A DNA stretch of 64,000 bases from Clostridium rhizosphaerae (GTDB taxonomy: Bacteria; Bacillota; Clostridia; Clostridiales; Clostridiaceae): positions 1,240,001-1,304,000 of the forward strand of contig NZ_JAESWC010000002.1 in NCBI RefSeq assembly GCF_016765585.1, read 5' to 3'. The position numbers were made by a program, and so were the translations under genes. A model generated the notes under the pieces. The model searched no databases and had not been told where the DNA came from. It saw only the letters and a program-made list of their open reading frames with translations. This document shows, piece by piece, positions 17,081 through 26,454 of the stretch (position 1 is its first letter; every line of letters begins with the position of its first letter).

Positions 17081-17732
17081 CCCCCCTTATTGTTGCTATC
17101 AAATTAGCCTTTTCTCCCAATTTATCTCTTAATCTCCTTATATGGCTGTCAACTGTTCTATAATCTCCAAAATAGTCCATACCCCATATATAATCAAGTA
17201 TTTGCTCTCTAGTTAAAACAATACCATTATTAGCAGCAAAATACACTAACAAATCATATTCCTTTGGCGATAGATTCAAAACTTCTCCCTCTAAGGTAAC
17301 CTTATGAGATAATTCGTCTATATAAAGTCCATTAATATGAATTTCCTTTTTTGTCTGAGTTTGCGCATTATAAACTCTATTAATTAATGCTTTAATATGA
17401 GCTAAAAGCACTCTCATATCAAAAGGCTTAGTTAAATAATGGTCAGTACCAAATTCAAATCCAAGCAGCATATCCTCATCTTCACCTTTAGCTGTTAGAA
17501 ATATTATAGGTACATCCGATACTTTTCTTATTTCCTTACAGGCTGTCCATCCATCCATAACCGGCATCATAACATCAAGTACTATTAAGTGAATTTTTTC
17601 GTTTTCAAAAATTCTTAGTGCTTCCAAACCGTTTTCTGCTTCTATGGGCTCATATCCCTGCTTTTTTAAATAAGCTACTATAAGCTTTCTCATTCTTTCT
17701 TCATCATCTACAACAAGAATTTTCTCTTTCAT
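17058..17732 (-). CDS. OmpR-type response regulator (two-component system 1)
   Basis: A 224-aa regulator: receiver domain with acidic pocket VVDDEE and phosphorylation site Asp53 (VLDVMMP), Lys at TKPFD, then a winged-helix DNA-binding domain (LSPKEYDLLVYFAANNG, DYRTVDSHIRRLRDKLG, IRGVGYRFEA). AGGAGG lies 5 nt before the ATG. The end of the large repeat element (17745-18465) forms the region right before this ribosome site. Probable partner of the overlapping kinase. Confidence 0.95.
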   Translation of the reverse strand: MKEKILVVDDEERMRKLIVAYLKKQGYEPIEAENGLEALRIFENEKIHLIVLDVMMPVMDGWTACKEIRKVSDVPIIFLTAKGEDEDMLLGFEFGTDHYLTKPFDMRVLLAHIKALINRVYNAQTQTKKEIHINGLYIDELSHKVTLEGEVLNLSPKEYDLLVYFAANNGIVLTREQILDYIWGMDYFGDYRTVDSHIRRLRDKLGEKANLIATIRGVGYRFEA

Positions 17733-17744
17733 AAAATCCTCCTG

Positions 17745-18465
17745 TAATAAAATTGTGAACTAAAGTTACATCAGGCTGTGGCATAAAGACCTTAGTGCTT
17801 TGTGTGGAAAATAATATTTTCTACACCTGTTCTCGGTCTTTACACCCAGCCTATATAGCTTATACTCAATTATAATTATATTTCTATACGACTTACTCAA
17901 CAATTGTTTTTATAATTAAAACTTTTTTATATTTGGTGCTGATATAAGCATGTTCTTTGATATTGTAGAAAACAAATCTACTGCAAACCAGCATGGTTAC
18001 AGTAAATATTTAAATATTTTTATAGGTTTATAGGATTATATATAAATATACGAATGATAAAAAGGCCATTACTTGCTTTTAACAAAGCCTAATATTTAAT
18101 CTGATTAACTAGAGATCAACAAAAGTACTGTAGGCTTACTTTAAAGTCTGTAGTGCAGTGTGGAAAATAATATATAAGATTAATTGAGTACTTTGCCCAT
18201 GTTCTTGGTGAAGTGAGGTCATAAAACTTAGAGCCTCTCTTCTGAGCTAACAAAAATTAAATATGATATAAAAATTTGTTATAGAAGCTTCGCTTTAAAG
18301 ATAGCAAAAATTAAAGCGAATTCTTAGAGGCTCTTAGTTTTATGACTTCGCGAACCTTAGAACAGTAGCAAAGTAATCACTAAGATTATATATTATTTTC
18401 CACTCAAATCCCTACGGACCTTAAAGCAAAGCCTGCGGCAATTTATTTTGCAATCTAGTTAATTA
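17745..18465. repeat. Giant nested-hairpin element, copy E1 (about 720 bp)
   Basis: Terminal inverted repeats of about 30 bp (left 17750-17780; right 18429-18459; core CAGGCTGTGG) bound the element. Just inside the left end is a 79-bp hairpin (17773-17851) whose core is TGGAAAATAATATTTTCTA. The right part is a hairpin of about 300 bp (18132-18433) with imperfect arms of about 105 bp each. Between them is about 280 bp of AT-rich non-coding sequence that matches element E3 in reverse orientation. No convincing reading frame is present. It fills the whole gap between the ABC permease and the response regulator. Confidence 0.9.
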
Positions 18466-18476
18466 TACTCCATTTT

Positions 18477-19676
18477 TTATTCAAATCTAAGTGCTTCTAT
18501 AGGATTAAGTTTAGAAGCCTTGTTAGCAGGATATATTCCAAAGACTATACCGACTACAACCGAGAAAATAAACGCTGCAAGTACAATGTTATTAGAAATA
18601 ACAATTGTTGTTTTAAACCACTGCTGTCCTAAATAAGCACCTAAATGTCCAAAAAGTACTCCTACTATTCCTCCTAGGCCGCTTATGCTGGCAGCTTCAA
18701 TAAGAAATTGAATAAGTATAGTCCTTCTCTTTGCCCCGATTGCTTTTCTTATACCAATTTCTCTGGTTCTTTCAATTACAGATACAAGCATTATATTCAT
18801 AATACCAATTCCACCTACTAAAAGTGATATTGCGGCTATTCCAGCAAGCATTGCTGTCATGCTTTGAGTAGTAGAATTAGCTGTCTCTAAAATACTTGTC
18901 TGATTCATAACTCTGTAATAGTTTCTAGTATTTTGAGTATTAGTATTAGTGTTACTAATCTTATACTTTTTATTTAAGAATAATTGTAGATATGACATTG
19001 CAGTATCAACCTTATCTTTACTTTCTGCTTCAATATAAAAATTTCTTACATTGCTGTTTTTAAGCAGTCTTTCTGCTGTAGACAGTGGAAGTATTATTCT
19101 ATCATCACTTGATCCTGCCGCTGAAGTTCCCTCTGACTTAAGAACTCCTACAATAGTAAATTCAATACCATTTACATACATTTTACTTCCAACTACATTT
19201 GTAGTACTGAATAAAGTCTGTGCTGTTTCCGGTCCTATTACTAGTACTTTAAATCTATCATCAATATCTTTTTGATTAATAAATCTGCCTGATACTACTG
19301 TCAGCTTTCTGATTTCTAAATAATTAGGTGTTGAAGCTTCCAGGTTTGTTGTACCTGATTTATCTGCTGCCTTTATATTTATATTTCCTTGAGATAATGC
19401 AGGTGCTATTTGTTTAATTCCTGGCTTAGTTTTGAGATCCTCAATTTCTGTATCAGTAATAGTAGGTGTTCTATTTCCTGTTATATTAACAGTAATAAGA
19501 TTAGTACCTAACTTTTCTATTTGATCTGTAATTTGTTTTTGAGTCCCTGTTCCTATTCCAACCAGTATAATTACAGAGGATATTCCTATAATTATACCAA
19601 GCATTGTCAGAAAAGACCTCATTTTATTGTTCCATACTGACGACAAAGCCATTTTTATTAATCTTGTAAATTTCAT
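18477..19676 (-). CDS. MacB-type ABC transporter permease (module 1)
   Basis: A 399-aa permease of the FtsX/MacB type: helix 1 (MRSFLTMLGIIIGISSVIILVGI), a large extracytoplasmic domain (about 45-270), then three helices (SMTAMLAGIAAISLLVGGIGIMNIML, GGIVGVLFGHLGAYLG, FSVVVGIVFGIYPA). VIERTREIGIRKAIGAKR is the family's cytoplasmic coupling motif. It overlaps the ATPase gene by ATGA. With the ATPase and the adaptor it forms a tripartite exporter, by analogy with MacAB-type systems for peptides or antibiotics. About 75% similar by eye to the copy at 30928. Confidence 0.95.
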   Translation of the reverse strand: MKFTRLIKMALSSVWNNKMRSFLTMLGIIIGISSVIILVGIGTGTQKQITDQIEKLGTNLITVNITGNRTPTITDTEIEDLKTKPGIKQIAPALSQGNINIKAADKSGTTNLEASTPNYLEIRKLTVVSGRFINQKDIDDRFKVLVIGPETAQTLFSTTNVVGSKMYVNGIEFTIVGVLKSEGTSAAGSSDDRIILPLSTAERLLKNSNVRNFYIEAESKDKVDTAMSYLQLFLNKKYKISNTNTNTQNTRNYYRVMNQTSILETANSTTQSMTAMLAGIAAISLLVGGIGIMNIMLVSVIERTREIGIRKAIGAKRRTILIQFLIEAASISGLGGIVGVLFGHLGAYLGQQWFKTTIVISNNIVLAAFIFSVVVGIVFGIYPANKASKLNPIEALRFE

Positions 19677-20389
19677 GCTGTCACCTCATTTTCGTTTAAT
19701 ACATCCGAGGTAATTTTTCCGTCCCTAACTGTAATTATTCTTTTTGCATAAGCTGCTATTTCTTTATCGTGAGTTATCATTATTATTGTATTACCTTCTT
19801 TATTTAAATCAGTCAGCATTTTAAGCACTTCTTTACCAGTCTTGCTGTCAAGAGCACCTGTAGGTTCATCTGCTAGTATAATCTGAGGGTCTGTAACTAA
19901 AGCCCTGGCTATTGCAACTCTTTGCATCTGACCTCCCGATAACTCTGAAGGCTTATGCTTTAGGTGTGTTTCAAGACCAACCTTTTCAAGTGATTGCTTT
20001 GCTCTTTCTCTAATTTTACCGTTTGGATATCCTAAATATAATAATGGAAGCTCAACATTTTCCAAGATATTTAACTTAGGCAGCAAATTATAGTTTTGAA
20101 ATATAAAGCCTATCTTCTTATTTCTTATTTCTGCAAGCTTATTATCACTGCATTTCGTATTTAATCCATCTAATATATATTCTCCATCTGTTGCAGTATC
20201 CAGACATCCTATTATATTCATAAGTGTAGATTTACCAGCTCCAGAAGGTCCAACTATTGCTACATACTCACCTTTAGTAATACTTAAGTCTATTTCTTCC
20301 AGGGCAGTAAAACTGCTGCTTCCCATTTTATATATTTTCTGTATATTTTTCATACTAATAATCTCTTTGCTATTAACAGTTCCCGACAT
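19673..20389 (-). CDS. ABC transporter ATP-binding protein (module 1)
   Basis: A 238-aa ATPase of the LolD/MacB type. Walker A is GPSGAGKST, the Q-loop is IFQNYNLLPKL, the signature is LSGGQMQ, Walker B is IILADEPTGALD and the switch is ITHDKEIA. It energises the neighbouring permease. A GGGGGG ribosome site precedes the ATG. The order adaptor - ATPase - permease on the minus strand with short gaps or overlaps indicates one operon. Confidence 0.96.
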   Translation of the reverse strand: MSGTVNSKEIISMKNIQKIYKMGSSSFTALEEIDLSITKGEYVAIVGPSGAGKSTLMNIIGCLDTATDGEYILDGLNTKCSDNKLAEIRNKKIGFIFQNYNLLPKLNILENVELPLLYLGYPNGKIRERAKQSLEKVGLETHLKHKPSELSGGQMQRVAIARALVTDPQIILADEPTGALDSKTGKEVLKMLTDLNKEGNTIIMITHDKEIAAYAKRIITVRDGKITSDVLNENEVTA

Positions 20390-20406
20390 GTGCCTTCCCC
20401 CCTAGA

Positions 20407-21795
20407 TTAGTTTTTCCTTGTATTATTTCCTCCGCTTTGGTTTCTTTGCACGCCCATGTTTCCGCCACCAAAGCCACCAGCTCCAAAGCCTCCAAGGTTA
20501 TTTCTGTTAGCATTATTATTAGTAGTGCTGCTTGCTTGTGGAAGTTGTACTAAAACCTTCTCGCCTTCTGTTAATCCTTCTGTTACTTCAACATAGTTTT
20601 CATTTTCCATACCAGTCTTAATCTGAACCTGCTTGCTTGTTCCAGCATATGCTGCTCCACCATAAGCTCCGTTTCTTGCACCTTGTCCATTTTGAGTACT
20701 TCTATTTCTACCTTGTCCGTTTCCATTCGCAGATGGTTGAGTATTATTTGACTGATTTTGCTGATTATTACTTTGAGCAGCATTATTTGTCCCATTTGAA
20801 TTTGCTGAACTACTATCAGAGTTCGCAACCATAACAAACTTATTGCCGTTTCTATCTATTATAGCTTCTGAAGGTATAACTAATGCGTTGTCTTTGCTTT
20901 CAACTTGGATGTTTACATTTGCATTCATACCAAGCTTTATTCCTGAAGGGTCTTTTATTGCTACTACAACATCATAAGTAGTTACGTTGTTTGAGGTTGT
21001 ACCTGTTTGAGCAATTGTTTCAACTGAGCCTTCATAAGTCTTATCCTTTATAGCATCAAATTTAACTTCTGCCTTTTGACCCTGCTTAATTTTTTCAATA
21101 TCCAGCTCATCAACTGCAACTTTTACCTTCATAGAGCTTGTATCTACAATTGTAAGCACAGCCTTGCTTTGCTGAACACTATCGCCATTTGAGTTGTTAA
21201 CTACTGTAACTATTCCACCGATTGGAGCAGTTACTGCCATTTTTGCTACCTGCTGATTTGCATAGCTTAGCTGATTTTTTGCATCACTTACATTTAATCT
21301 ATCCATTGCTATTTTATTATCATCTACTTTTGCTGAACTTTGGCCGCTGCTTTGCCCATTTTGTCCGCCTGCCTGCGGTGTTTGAGCTGCAGCCGCTTGC
21401 GCTGCCTGAGCTGCTTGTGTATCTAAATCAGCTTGTAAAGAAATATTTTGTTTTGATAAATTATTTTGAGCGGTAGTAACTGTCTTTCTAAGATCATCAC
21501 TGTCCGAAGTAAACAGCTTTTGACCTGCTGTAACAGTATCCCCTACCTTCACAGTTAAATCTTTTAGTGTTCCGTTATTATTAGGTATAACATCTTTAGT
21601 AACTGCAGCATATGCTGCACCTGTTCCCTGAACGCTGACCTGCAGATTTGTTTTCTTAGCAGTCACTGTCATATATTGAACTGAAGCTGTTACCGCTTTT
21701 TTGGCAAAAACTTTATTATAGCCATAGTAACCTCCAAAGCCTACCCCTAAAACTATTATACATGCTATAAGTGCTTTTACTATTTTGCTTTTCAC
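20407..21795 (-). CDS. Efflux adaptor (HlyD/MacA type) (module 1)
   Basis: A 462-aa membrane-anchored adaptor. It has an N-terminal helix (about 7-25), a barrel/lipoyl region (GTLKDLTVKVGDTVTAGQKL and VTAPIGGIVTVVNNSNGDSV), a coiled-coil hairpin with a run of Ala/Gln (DTQAAQAAQAAAAQ), a beta-barrel domain, and a low-complexity Ser/Asn/Gln/Gly-rich region (about 325-385) plus a Gly/Asn-rich tail. The start is GTG with GGGGG upstream. In Gram-positives such adaptors assist MacB-type permeases at the outer face of the membrane. Confidence 0.93.
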   Translation of the reverse strand: MKSKIVKALIACIIVLGVGFGGYYGYNKVFAKKAVTASVQYMTVTAKKTNLQVSVQGTGAAYAAVTKDVIPNNNGTLKDLTVKVGDTVTAGQKLFTSDSDDLRKTVTTAQNNLSKQNISLQADLDTQAAQAAQAAAAQTPQAGGQNGQSSGQSSAKVDDNKIAMDRLNVSDAKNQLSYANQQVAKMAVTAPIGGIVTVVNNSNGDSVQQSKAVLTIVDTSSMKVKVAVDELDIEKIKQGQKAEVKFDAIKDKTYEGSVETIAQTGTTSNNVTTYDVVVAIKDPSGIKLGMNANVNIQVESKDNALVIPSEAIIDRNGNKFVMVANSDSSSANSNGTNNAAQSNNQQNQSNNTQPSANGNGQGRNRSTQNGQGARNGAYGGAAYAGTSKQVQIKTGMENENYVEVTEGLTEGEKVLVQLPQASSTTNNNANRNNLGGFGAGGFGGGNMGVQRNQSGGNNTRKN

Positions 21796-21940
21796 TTTTA
21801 TTCCCCCTAAAATATTATTTAAAAACTATATTTTTTATTTTAACTTTAACCTCAACTTAATTGCTTAATACATAAACAATAATTAAATACTATGTGGAGA
21901 ACGTGTAGCTAAAGTGACAACATTGTTAACATATTATGAA

Positions 21941-21985
21941 TAAAATAAAAGCCATAGTTAGAGATTATTAATCTTAACTATGGCT
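21941..21985 (-). terminator. Terminator after the fructose operon
   Basis: GCCATAGTTA (21951-21960) pairs with TAACTATGGC (21975-21984); on the minus strand it is followed by TTTTATTTT. It lies just past the EIIBC stop. Confidence 0.85.
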
Positions 21986-22006
21986 GGTAAATTAACTATT
22001 TATATA

Positions 22007-23374
22007 TTATTTTTCAATTGGTTTCTTAATTGCTGATAATATTAAAGCTGTTACTACTGTACCTGCTGCCAGAGCAATTATATAAGGAAGAAGTCCAGTA
22101 ACAACATTAGGAATAGCTAAAACCCATATTCCTCCATGTGGAACTATAAGAGTACATCCAAATATCATAGATATGGCTCCAGCTACTGCAGAACCTACCA
22201 TTAATGATGGTATAACTCTAAGCGGGTCTGCTGCTGCAAAAGGTATTGCCCCTTCTGTTATAAAGGATATACCAAGCGCCCAGTTAGCTTTTCCTGCTTC
22301 TCTCTCTTCTAATGTATATTTGTTCTTTGCTATTACAGTTGAAAGTGCTATTCCAAGTGGTGGAACCATTCCTGCAACCATTACGGCAGCCATTATTGCT
22401 GATGGTTTTCCGCTTGCTACTGTAGCAGCTGCAAAAGTATATGCCGCTTTGTTAACAGGACCACCCATATCGAATGCCATCATGCAGCCTAAAATAATTC
22501 CAAGTAATGCAGCATTTGCACCGCTAAGTGAAGTCAGCCATCCTGCTAGAGTAGTATTAAATAATGCCATTGGTTTTCCAATAACATAAACCATAAGTAT
22601 TCCCATTATAGCTGCTGAAAGTAGAGGAATAACAAGTACAGGCATCAAGCCTTGTAATGACTTTGGAAGTCTAACATACTTCTTAATTGCAAGTACAATA
22701 TATCCAGCTGCAAAACCGGCTACCATTGCACCTAAAAATCCCGATCCATTGTTAGAGGCAATAAAACCACCTACCATACCAGGTACTATACCAGGTCTAT
22801 CAGCAATTGAGTAAGCTATATATGCACCTAGTATAGGAACCATTAAAGCAAACGCAGCTTTTCCAGTTGAAAATAAAGTTTCACCTAAAGTTCCCGGAGC
22901 GTTGAAAACATAAATACCTCCAATAGCAAAACCTAAAGCTATAAGAAGACCTCCAGCTACAACAAATGGAATCATGAAAGATACACCTGTCATTAGATGT
23001 TTATAAACTCCTGTTTTTGATTCTTTTTGTTCAGTTTTCTTTTCATCTGCTTTCTTAACATTTGTTTGTATTGGTTTAGCATTAGCTGCTCTTTCAATAA
23101 GTCCTTTAGAATCTTTTATAGCATCCTTAACTGGAACCTCAATAATTGTCATACCAGCAAACCTTGACTTGTCCACGTTAGTATCAGCCGCTATTATAAC
23201 AGCCTTAGCTTCCATTAAATCCTTTTCTGTTATAACGTTTTCAGCGCCTACAGAACCCTGAGTCTCTACTTTTATCTCATGTCCTAGTTCTTTAGCTGCC
23301 ATTAAAAGGGCTTCAGCAGCCATGTAAGTATGTGCTATTCCGGTTGGACAAGATGTCACTGCAACAAATTTCAT
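22007..23374 (-). CDS. fruA: PTS fructose transporter subunit EIIBC
   Basis: A 455-aa fusion: the EIIB-Fru domain with phospho-Cys9 (VTSCPTGIAHTYMAAE) at about 1-100, a charged linker, then a multi-helix EIIC domain (about 125-450) containing GVSFMIPFVVAGG and MAFDMGGPVNKAAY. It takes up fructose and delivers fructose-1-phosphate to the neighbouring 1-phosphofructokinase. EIIA is a separate gene just upstream, unlike fused FruA proteins of some species. The operon order is fruR-fruK-EIIA-EIIBC. Confidence 0.95.
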   Translation of the reverse strand: MKFVAVTSCPTGIAHTYMAAEALLMAAKELGHEIKVETQGSVGAENVITEKDLMEAKAVIIAADTNVDKSRFAGMTIIEVPVKDAIKDSKGLIERAANAKPIQTNVKKADEKKTEQKESKTGVYKHLMTGVSFMIPFVVAGGLLIALGFAIGGIYVFNAPGTLGETLFSTGKAAFALMVPILGAYIAYSIADRPGIVPGMVGGFIASNNGSGFLGAMVAGFAAGYIVLAIKKYVRLPKSLQGLMPVLVIPLLSAAIMGILMVYVIGKPMALFNTTLAGWLTSLSGANAALLGIILGCMMAFDMGGPVNKAAYTFAAATVASGKPSAIMAAVMVAGMVPPLGIALSTVIAKNKYTLEEREAGKANWALGISFITEGAIPFAAADPLRVIPSLMVGSAVAGAISMIFGCTLIVPHGGIWVLAIPNVVTGLLPYIIALAAGTVVTALILSAIKKPIEK

Positions 23375-23486
23375 AATAATACCTCCCTAATATAATTATT
23401 TTTATATTTAGGAAAACAGCAGAAAGCATAGTATATAAAATAATTCCGTTAGTGCATCTTCAAGCTATTTTCCTTTAATAACAAAA

Positions 23487-23933
23487 CTATTCTTCGAAAA
23501 CTTTAATAAAATCTTCAAAAGTATCTGCATTAGAGATTTTCTCTCTTATATCAGAATGCATTAACTTCCTTGATATTTCACTTAATGCTCTCAAATGCAA
23601 ATCACTAGACTGCTCTGGAACAGCTATTAAGAAAAATAAATGGGCTGGCTCATCATCCATTGATTGATAGTCTATACCTTTGCTACTTCTTCCAAAAACT
23701 ATGGATGCTTCCTTTACTGCTGAACTTTTTCCATGTGGTATTGCAATGCCCATTCCAATACCAGTTGAAAATTCTTCTTCTCTTTTTAAAACAGCTTTCT
23801 TAAATTCATCTTTATCTATAATCTTGCCATCATTTATCAATATTTGTATAAGCTCCTCTAAAACTTCATCTTTTGTAGAAGCCTTTAGATTAAAACTTAC
23901 TCTTTCTTTTGAAAACATATCCTTAGTTGCCAT
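23487..23933 (-). CDS. PTS fructose subunit EIIA
   Basis: A 148-aa EIIA-Fru/Ntr-type domain. The phospho-acceptor is His67 in GIGMGIAIPHGKS. It passes phosphate from HPr to the EIIB domain of the next gene. Its ATG directly follows the fruK stop (TAAATG) and its ribosome site lies within the end of fruK, indicating coupled translation. Confidence 0.95.
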   Translation of the reverse strand: MATKDMFSKERVSFNLKASTKDEVLEELIQILINDGKIIDKDEFKKAVLKREEEFSTGIGMGIAIPHGKSSAVKEASIVFGRSSKGIDYQSMDDEPAHLFFLIAVPEQSSDLHLRALSEISRKLMHSDIREKISNADTFEDFIKVFEE

Positions 23934-24881
23934 TTATATATCCTCCTTTAGCTTCTTTATTAAAACCTTTGTCTCTTCTAATAAGAGTTCTACTTGATCT
24001 AATGTACAAGCTTCTGTACCTTCCAGCATTACAGATGCAGCTCCGCTGGCATTTGCAAATTTTAATGTTTTTTCTTCATCAAGTTTATTTATTAAACTAT
24101 AAACAAGTGCTGCTACCATAGAATCTCCAGCTCCAACTGTACTTTTGACCGGCACCTTCAATCCGCTGCAGCTGCAAACCTTGTTTTTAGTTATATAAAT
24201 TGCTCCCTTATCCCCTAAGGATACAAGCACTTTATTTATTCCCTTTTCAATAAGTTCTTGTGCTGCTTTTATTATAGTTTCTTCAGATTCATCAGCTAAA
24301 TTCATCAATTTGCTAAGTTCATGAATATTTGGCTTAATTACATCAGGTTTTTCCTTAAGTCCTTCTTCCAAAAGACTTCCCTCAGCATCCAATATTGTTA
24401 TGGCGCCTTTTCCCTTTGCAGCTTTTATTAATTTTGCATATATATCTACTGGTATTGATGGACTGACTCCTCCTGAAAGAACTACAATATCCTCTTCATT
24501 GCACAAAGATTCAAAGTTATTTATAAAATTATTTAATTCATCTTCTTCAATAAATGGCCCTGCTTCGTTTATATCCGTATAAACTTTATTTAAGCCGTCT
24601 ACTACTTTAGTATTTGTTCTTGTGGTATTTTTAATATGAATAAACTTAGTTTCAATTTCTCTATCCTTTAATTCTTCAAGAAAGTATTTCTCCCATACTC
24701 CTCCAAGAAATCCTGTACTGATTGAATCTATATTAAAATTTTTTAAAACTTTTGATACATTTATTCCTTTACCACCTATATCATATCTGATATTTGATAC
24801 TCTGTTTACTGTACCAAGTGTGAAATTATCAATGGTTAAGGTCTTATCTATTGCAGGATTCAGTGTTACAGTTATTACCAT
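23934..24881 (-). CDS. fruK: 1-phosphofructokinase
   Basis: A 315-aa PfkB-family sugar kinase (TVTLNPAIDKTLTIDNF at the N-terminus, GGKGINVSKVLKNF, and the C-terminal VPVKSTVGAGDSMVAALVY with the catalytic Asp of the GAGD motif). It converts fructose-1-phosphate to fructose-1,6-bisphosphate. It is set between fruR and the PTS genes. Tagatose-6-phosphate kinase is a relative, but the PTS-fructose context supports FruK. Confidence 0.95.
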   Translation of the reverse strand: MVITVTLNPAIDKTLTIDNFTLGTVNRVSNIRYDIGGKGINVSKVLKNFNIDSISTGFLGGVWEKYFLEELKDREIETKFIHIKNTTRTNTKVVDGLNKVYTDINEAGPFIEEDELNNFINNFESLCNEEDIVVLSGGVSPSIPVDIYAKLIKAAKGKGAITILDAEGSLLEEGLKEKPDVIKPNIHELSKLMNLADESEETIIKAAQELIEKGINKVLVSLGDKGAIYITKNKVCSCSGLKVPVKSTVGAGDSMVAALVYSLINKLDEEKTLKFANASGAASVMLEGTEACTLDQVELLLEETKVLIKKLKEDI

Positions 24882-24913
24882 GTATTCCTAACCATCCTTT
24901 CAATTTATGTTAG

Positions 24914-25678
24914 TTAATTTTCCTTAGTTATTACTTCAACGCCAGCATCTTGATATTCTTTAATAATTGTTTCATCCAAATCACTGCTTGTAATTATTGC
25001 AGTAACTGCCCTAATAGGACTTATTACCGAAAAACTCACATTATTAAATTTTGAACTATCGGCTGCTATGAAAACCTTGTTAGCTACATTTATCATAGCC
25101 TTTTTGCTCTGTGCTTCTGTAAAATTCGGAGTAGTTATTCCTTCTTCTAAAGATATTCCATTTGAACCAATAAAAGCTTTATCAACTCTAAAATTTCTAA
25201 GAGAGCTTTCAGTCAAGTAACCTACCATAGCTCTTGTCACTTTCCTTAGGGTTCCGCCTGTAACAATAAGTTCTACATCTTCTTTATTTGAAAGTTCTGA
25301 TGCTATATCTATTGAGTTGGTTATAACTGTAATATTCTTTGCATTTATATGTTTTGCTATTTCTAACGTTGTTGTTCCTGAGTCAAGAATAATAGTATCC
25401 CCATCCTCAATCAAAGAAGCTGCTAGTTTACCAATATCGGATTTCTCATCGTGCTTCTTATCTTCTTTTTCTTCAAAGGTAGGTTCAAAGTTAGTCTTTT
25501 TAACTTCAACAGCCCCGCCATGAGTTCTAGTTAATAAGCCTTTTGCTTCCATCTCTTGAAGATCTCTTCTTATAGTGGATTCAGATACATTAAAAATATT
25601 TGATAATTCATTAACTTTTATACTGCTTTTTTCTTTTAATAGCTCTGCTATTTTTTCTTGTCTCTCTTCAGCAAACAT
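24914..25678 (-). CDS. fruR: DeoR family regulator of the fructose operon
   Basis: A 254-aa DeoR protein: the N-terminal helix-turn-helix (VNELSNIFNVSESTIRRDLQEMEAKGLLTRTHGGAV) and a C-terminal sugar-phosphate sensing domain (DSGTTTLEIAKHI, VTNSIDIASEL, VTGGTLRK, GSNGIS). By family knowledge fructose-1-phosphate is the expected inducer. It is the first gene of the operon and probably autoregulated through the repeats just upstream. Confidence 0.94.
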   Translation of the reverse strand: MFAEERQEKIAELLKEKSSIKVNELSNIFNVSESTIRRDLQEMEAKGLLTRTHGGAVEVKKTNFEPTFEEKEDKKHDEKSDIGKLAASLIEDGDTIILDSGTTTLEIAKHINAKNITVITNSIDIASELSNKEDVELIVTGGTLRKVTRAMVGYLTESSLRNFRVDKAFIGSNGISLEEGITTPNFTEAQSKKAMINVANKVFIAADSSKFNNVSFSVISPIRAVTAIITSSDLDETIIKEYQDAGVEVITKEN

Positions 25679-25703
25679 TTACACTCACTCTCATCTCTGA
25701 TTA

Positions 25704-25771
25704 TTTATGATTGTTTTTGAACGTTTTTGATTGATTGATTTAATTATATAGTAACATTGTGCTCAAGTCAA
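25704..25771 (-). promoter_or_regulatory. fru operon promoter and likely FruR operator
   Basis: On the minus strand TTGACT (25766-25771) and TATAAT (25743-25748) are separated by 17 nt, a strong sigma-A promoter. Just downstream (25708-25738) are repeated TCAAAAAC and TCAATCAATCA motifs, which fit a DeoR-type operator placed over the transcript start. Confidence 0.7.
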
Positions 25772-25825
25772 TACGTTTTCATTAACAATTTAAGCCATTT
25801 TTTGATGTTTCGTGCTCATTTGAGC

Positions 25826-25862
25826 ATAAAAAAGAGAGTACCTGAGCAGTACTCCCTATTTT
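25826..25862 (-). terminator. Terminator after the PilZ gene
   Basis: GAGAGTAC pairs with GTACTCCC (within 25833-25858) and is followed by a T-run on the minus strand. Confidence 0.75.
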
Positions 25863-25867
25863 TATCT

Positions 25868-26305
25868 TTACTTTAAGCATCTTACCATATCTTTTTTTGT
25901 GCAAATTGAACTATTCACAAGAAATCGCTTATTCCTTAGCTTAATAGCCAATTCATTTAATATCCTTACAAGGCTTCCTCTTTTCCCATCATCCATTTCA
26001 AAGTTTACTCCATATTGTAATAAATCATTTTTCCATAAGATCTGTCTAACAATTAATCCTTCTACCCTTATAGTCTGATCTAAAAGCTTTATATAAAACT
26101 CAAAAACTATAGTATCATTTACTGGAAACTTTAAATTCGATGTAAATAATAATCCTCCTGGTCCAATATCATTTACACAAATCTTTGTACTGCTTGAATC
26201 TATTTTTTTATCATCAATTTTAGAAATTGTTATTTCTGAACATAAAGGTGTATTTAAATAAACTCTAAAGCATTTTCTTTTGTTTAAATTCTGTTCATTC
26301 TCCAT
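25868..26305 (-). CDS. PilZ domain protein (putative c-di-GMP receptor)
   Basis: A 145-aa single-domain protein. The PilZ c-di-GMP-binding signatures are visible: a basic RKCFRVYL element near the N-terminus (RxxxR-like) and NDIGPGGLLF ((D/N)xSxxG-like, with Gly in the Ser position). A frame opens at a TTG at 26329, but GGGAG precedes the ATG at 26305 at a suitable distance. It may link c-di-GMP to motility or surface behaviour; the changed serine leaves ligand binding uncertain. Confidence 0.75.
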   Translation of the reverse strand: MENEQNLNKRKCFRVYLNTPLCSEITISKIDDKKIDSSSTKICVNDIGPGGLLFTSNLKFPVNDTIVFEFYIKLLDQTIRVEGLIVRQILWKNDLLQYGVNFEMDDGKRGSLVRILNELAIKLRNKRFLVNSSICTKKDMVRCLK

Positions 26306-26454
26306 TTTATCAAGCTTCTCCCACAGCAAAATTCCTAATTTCTAGAAATTATATATTCTACAATCATAAAAAAAATCCTTCCAGTAATTAATTTTGCTAG
26401 TAACAATTTTAAGGCATTATGAATAATATGTACTACGAAAAGGAGGTGTATATT

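Noticed and set aside
17852-18131. Possible remnant transposase in the centre of element E1
   Set aside because: All frames in both directions are interrupted by stops and no transposase motif is visible.
20583-20837. 84-aa frame and its opposite-strand counterpart within adaptor 1
   Set aside because: They are shadows of the Asn/Gln-rich low-complexity coding region of the adaptor.
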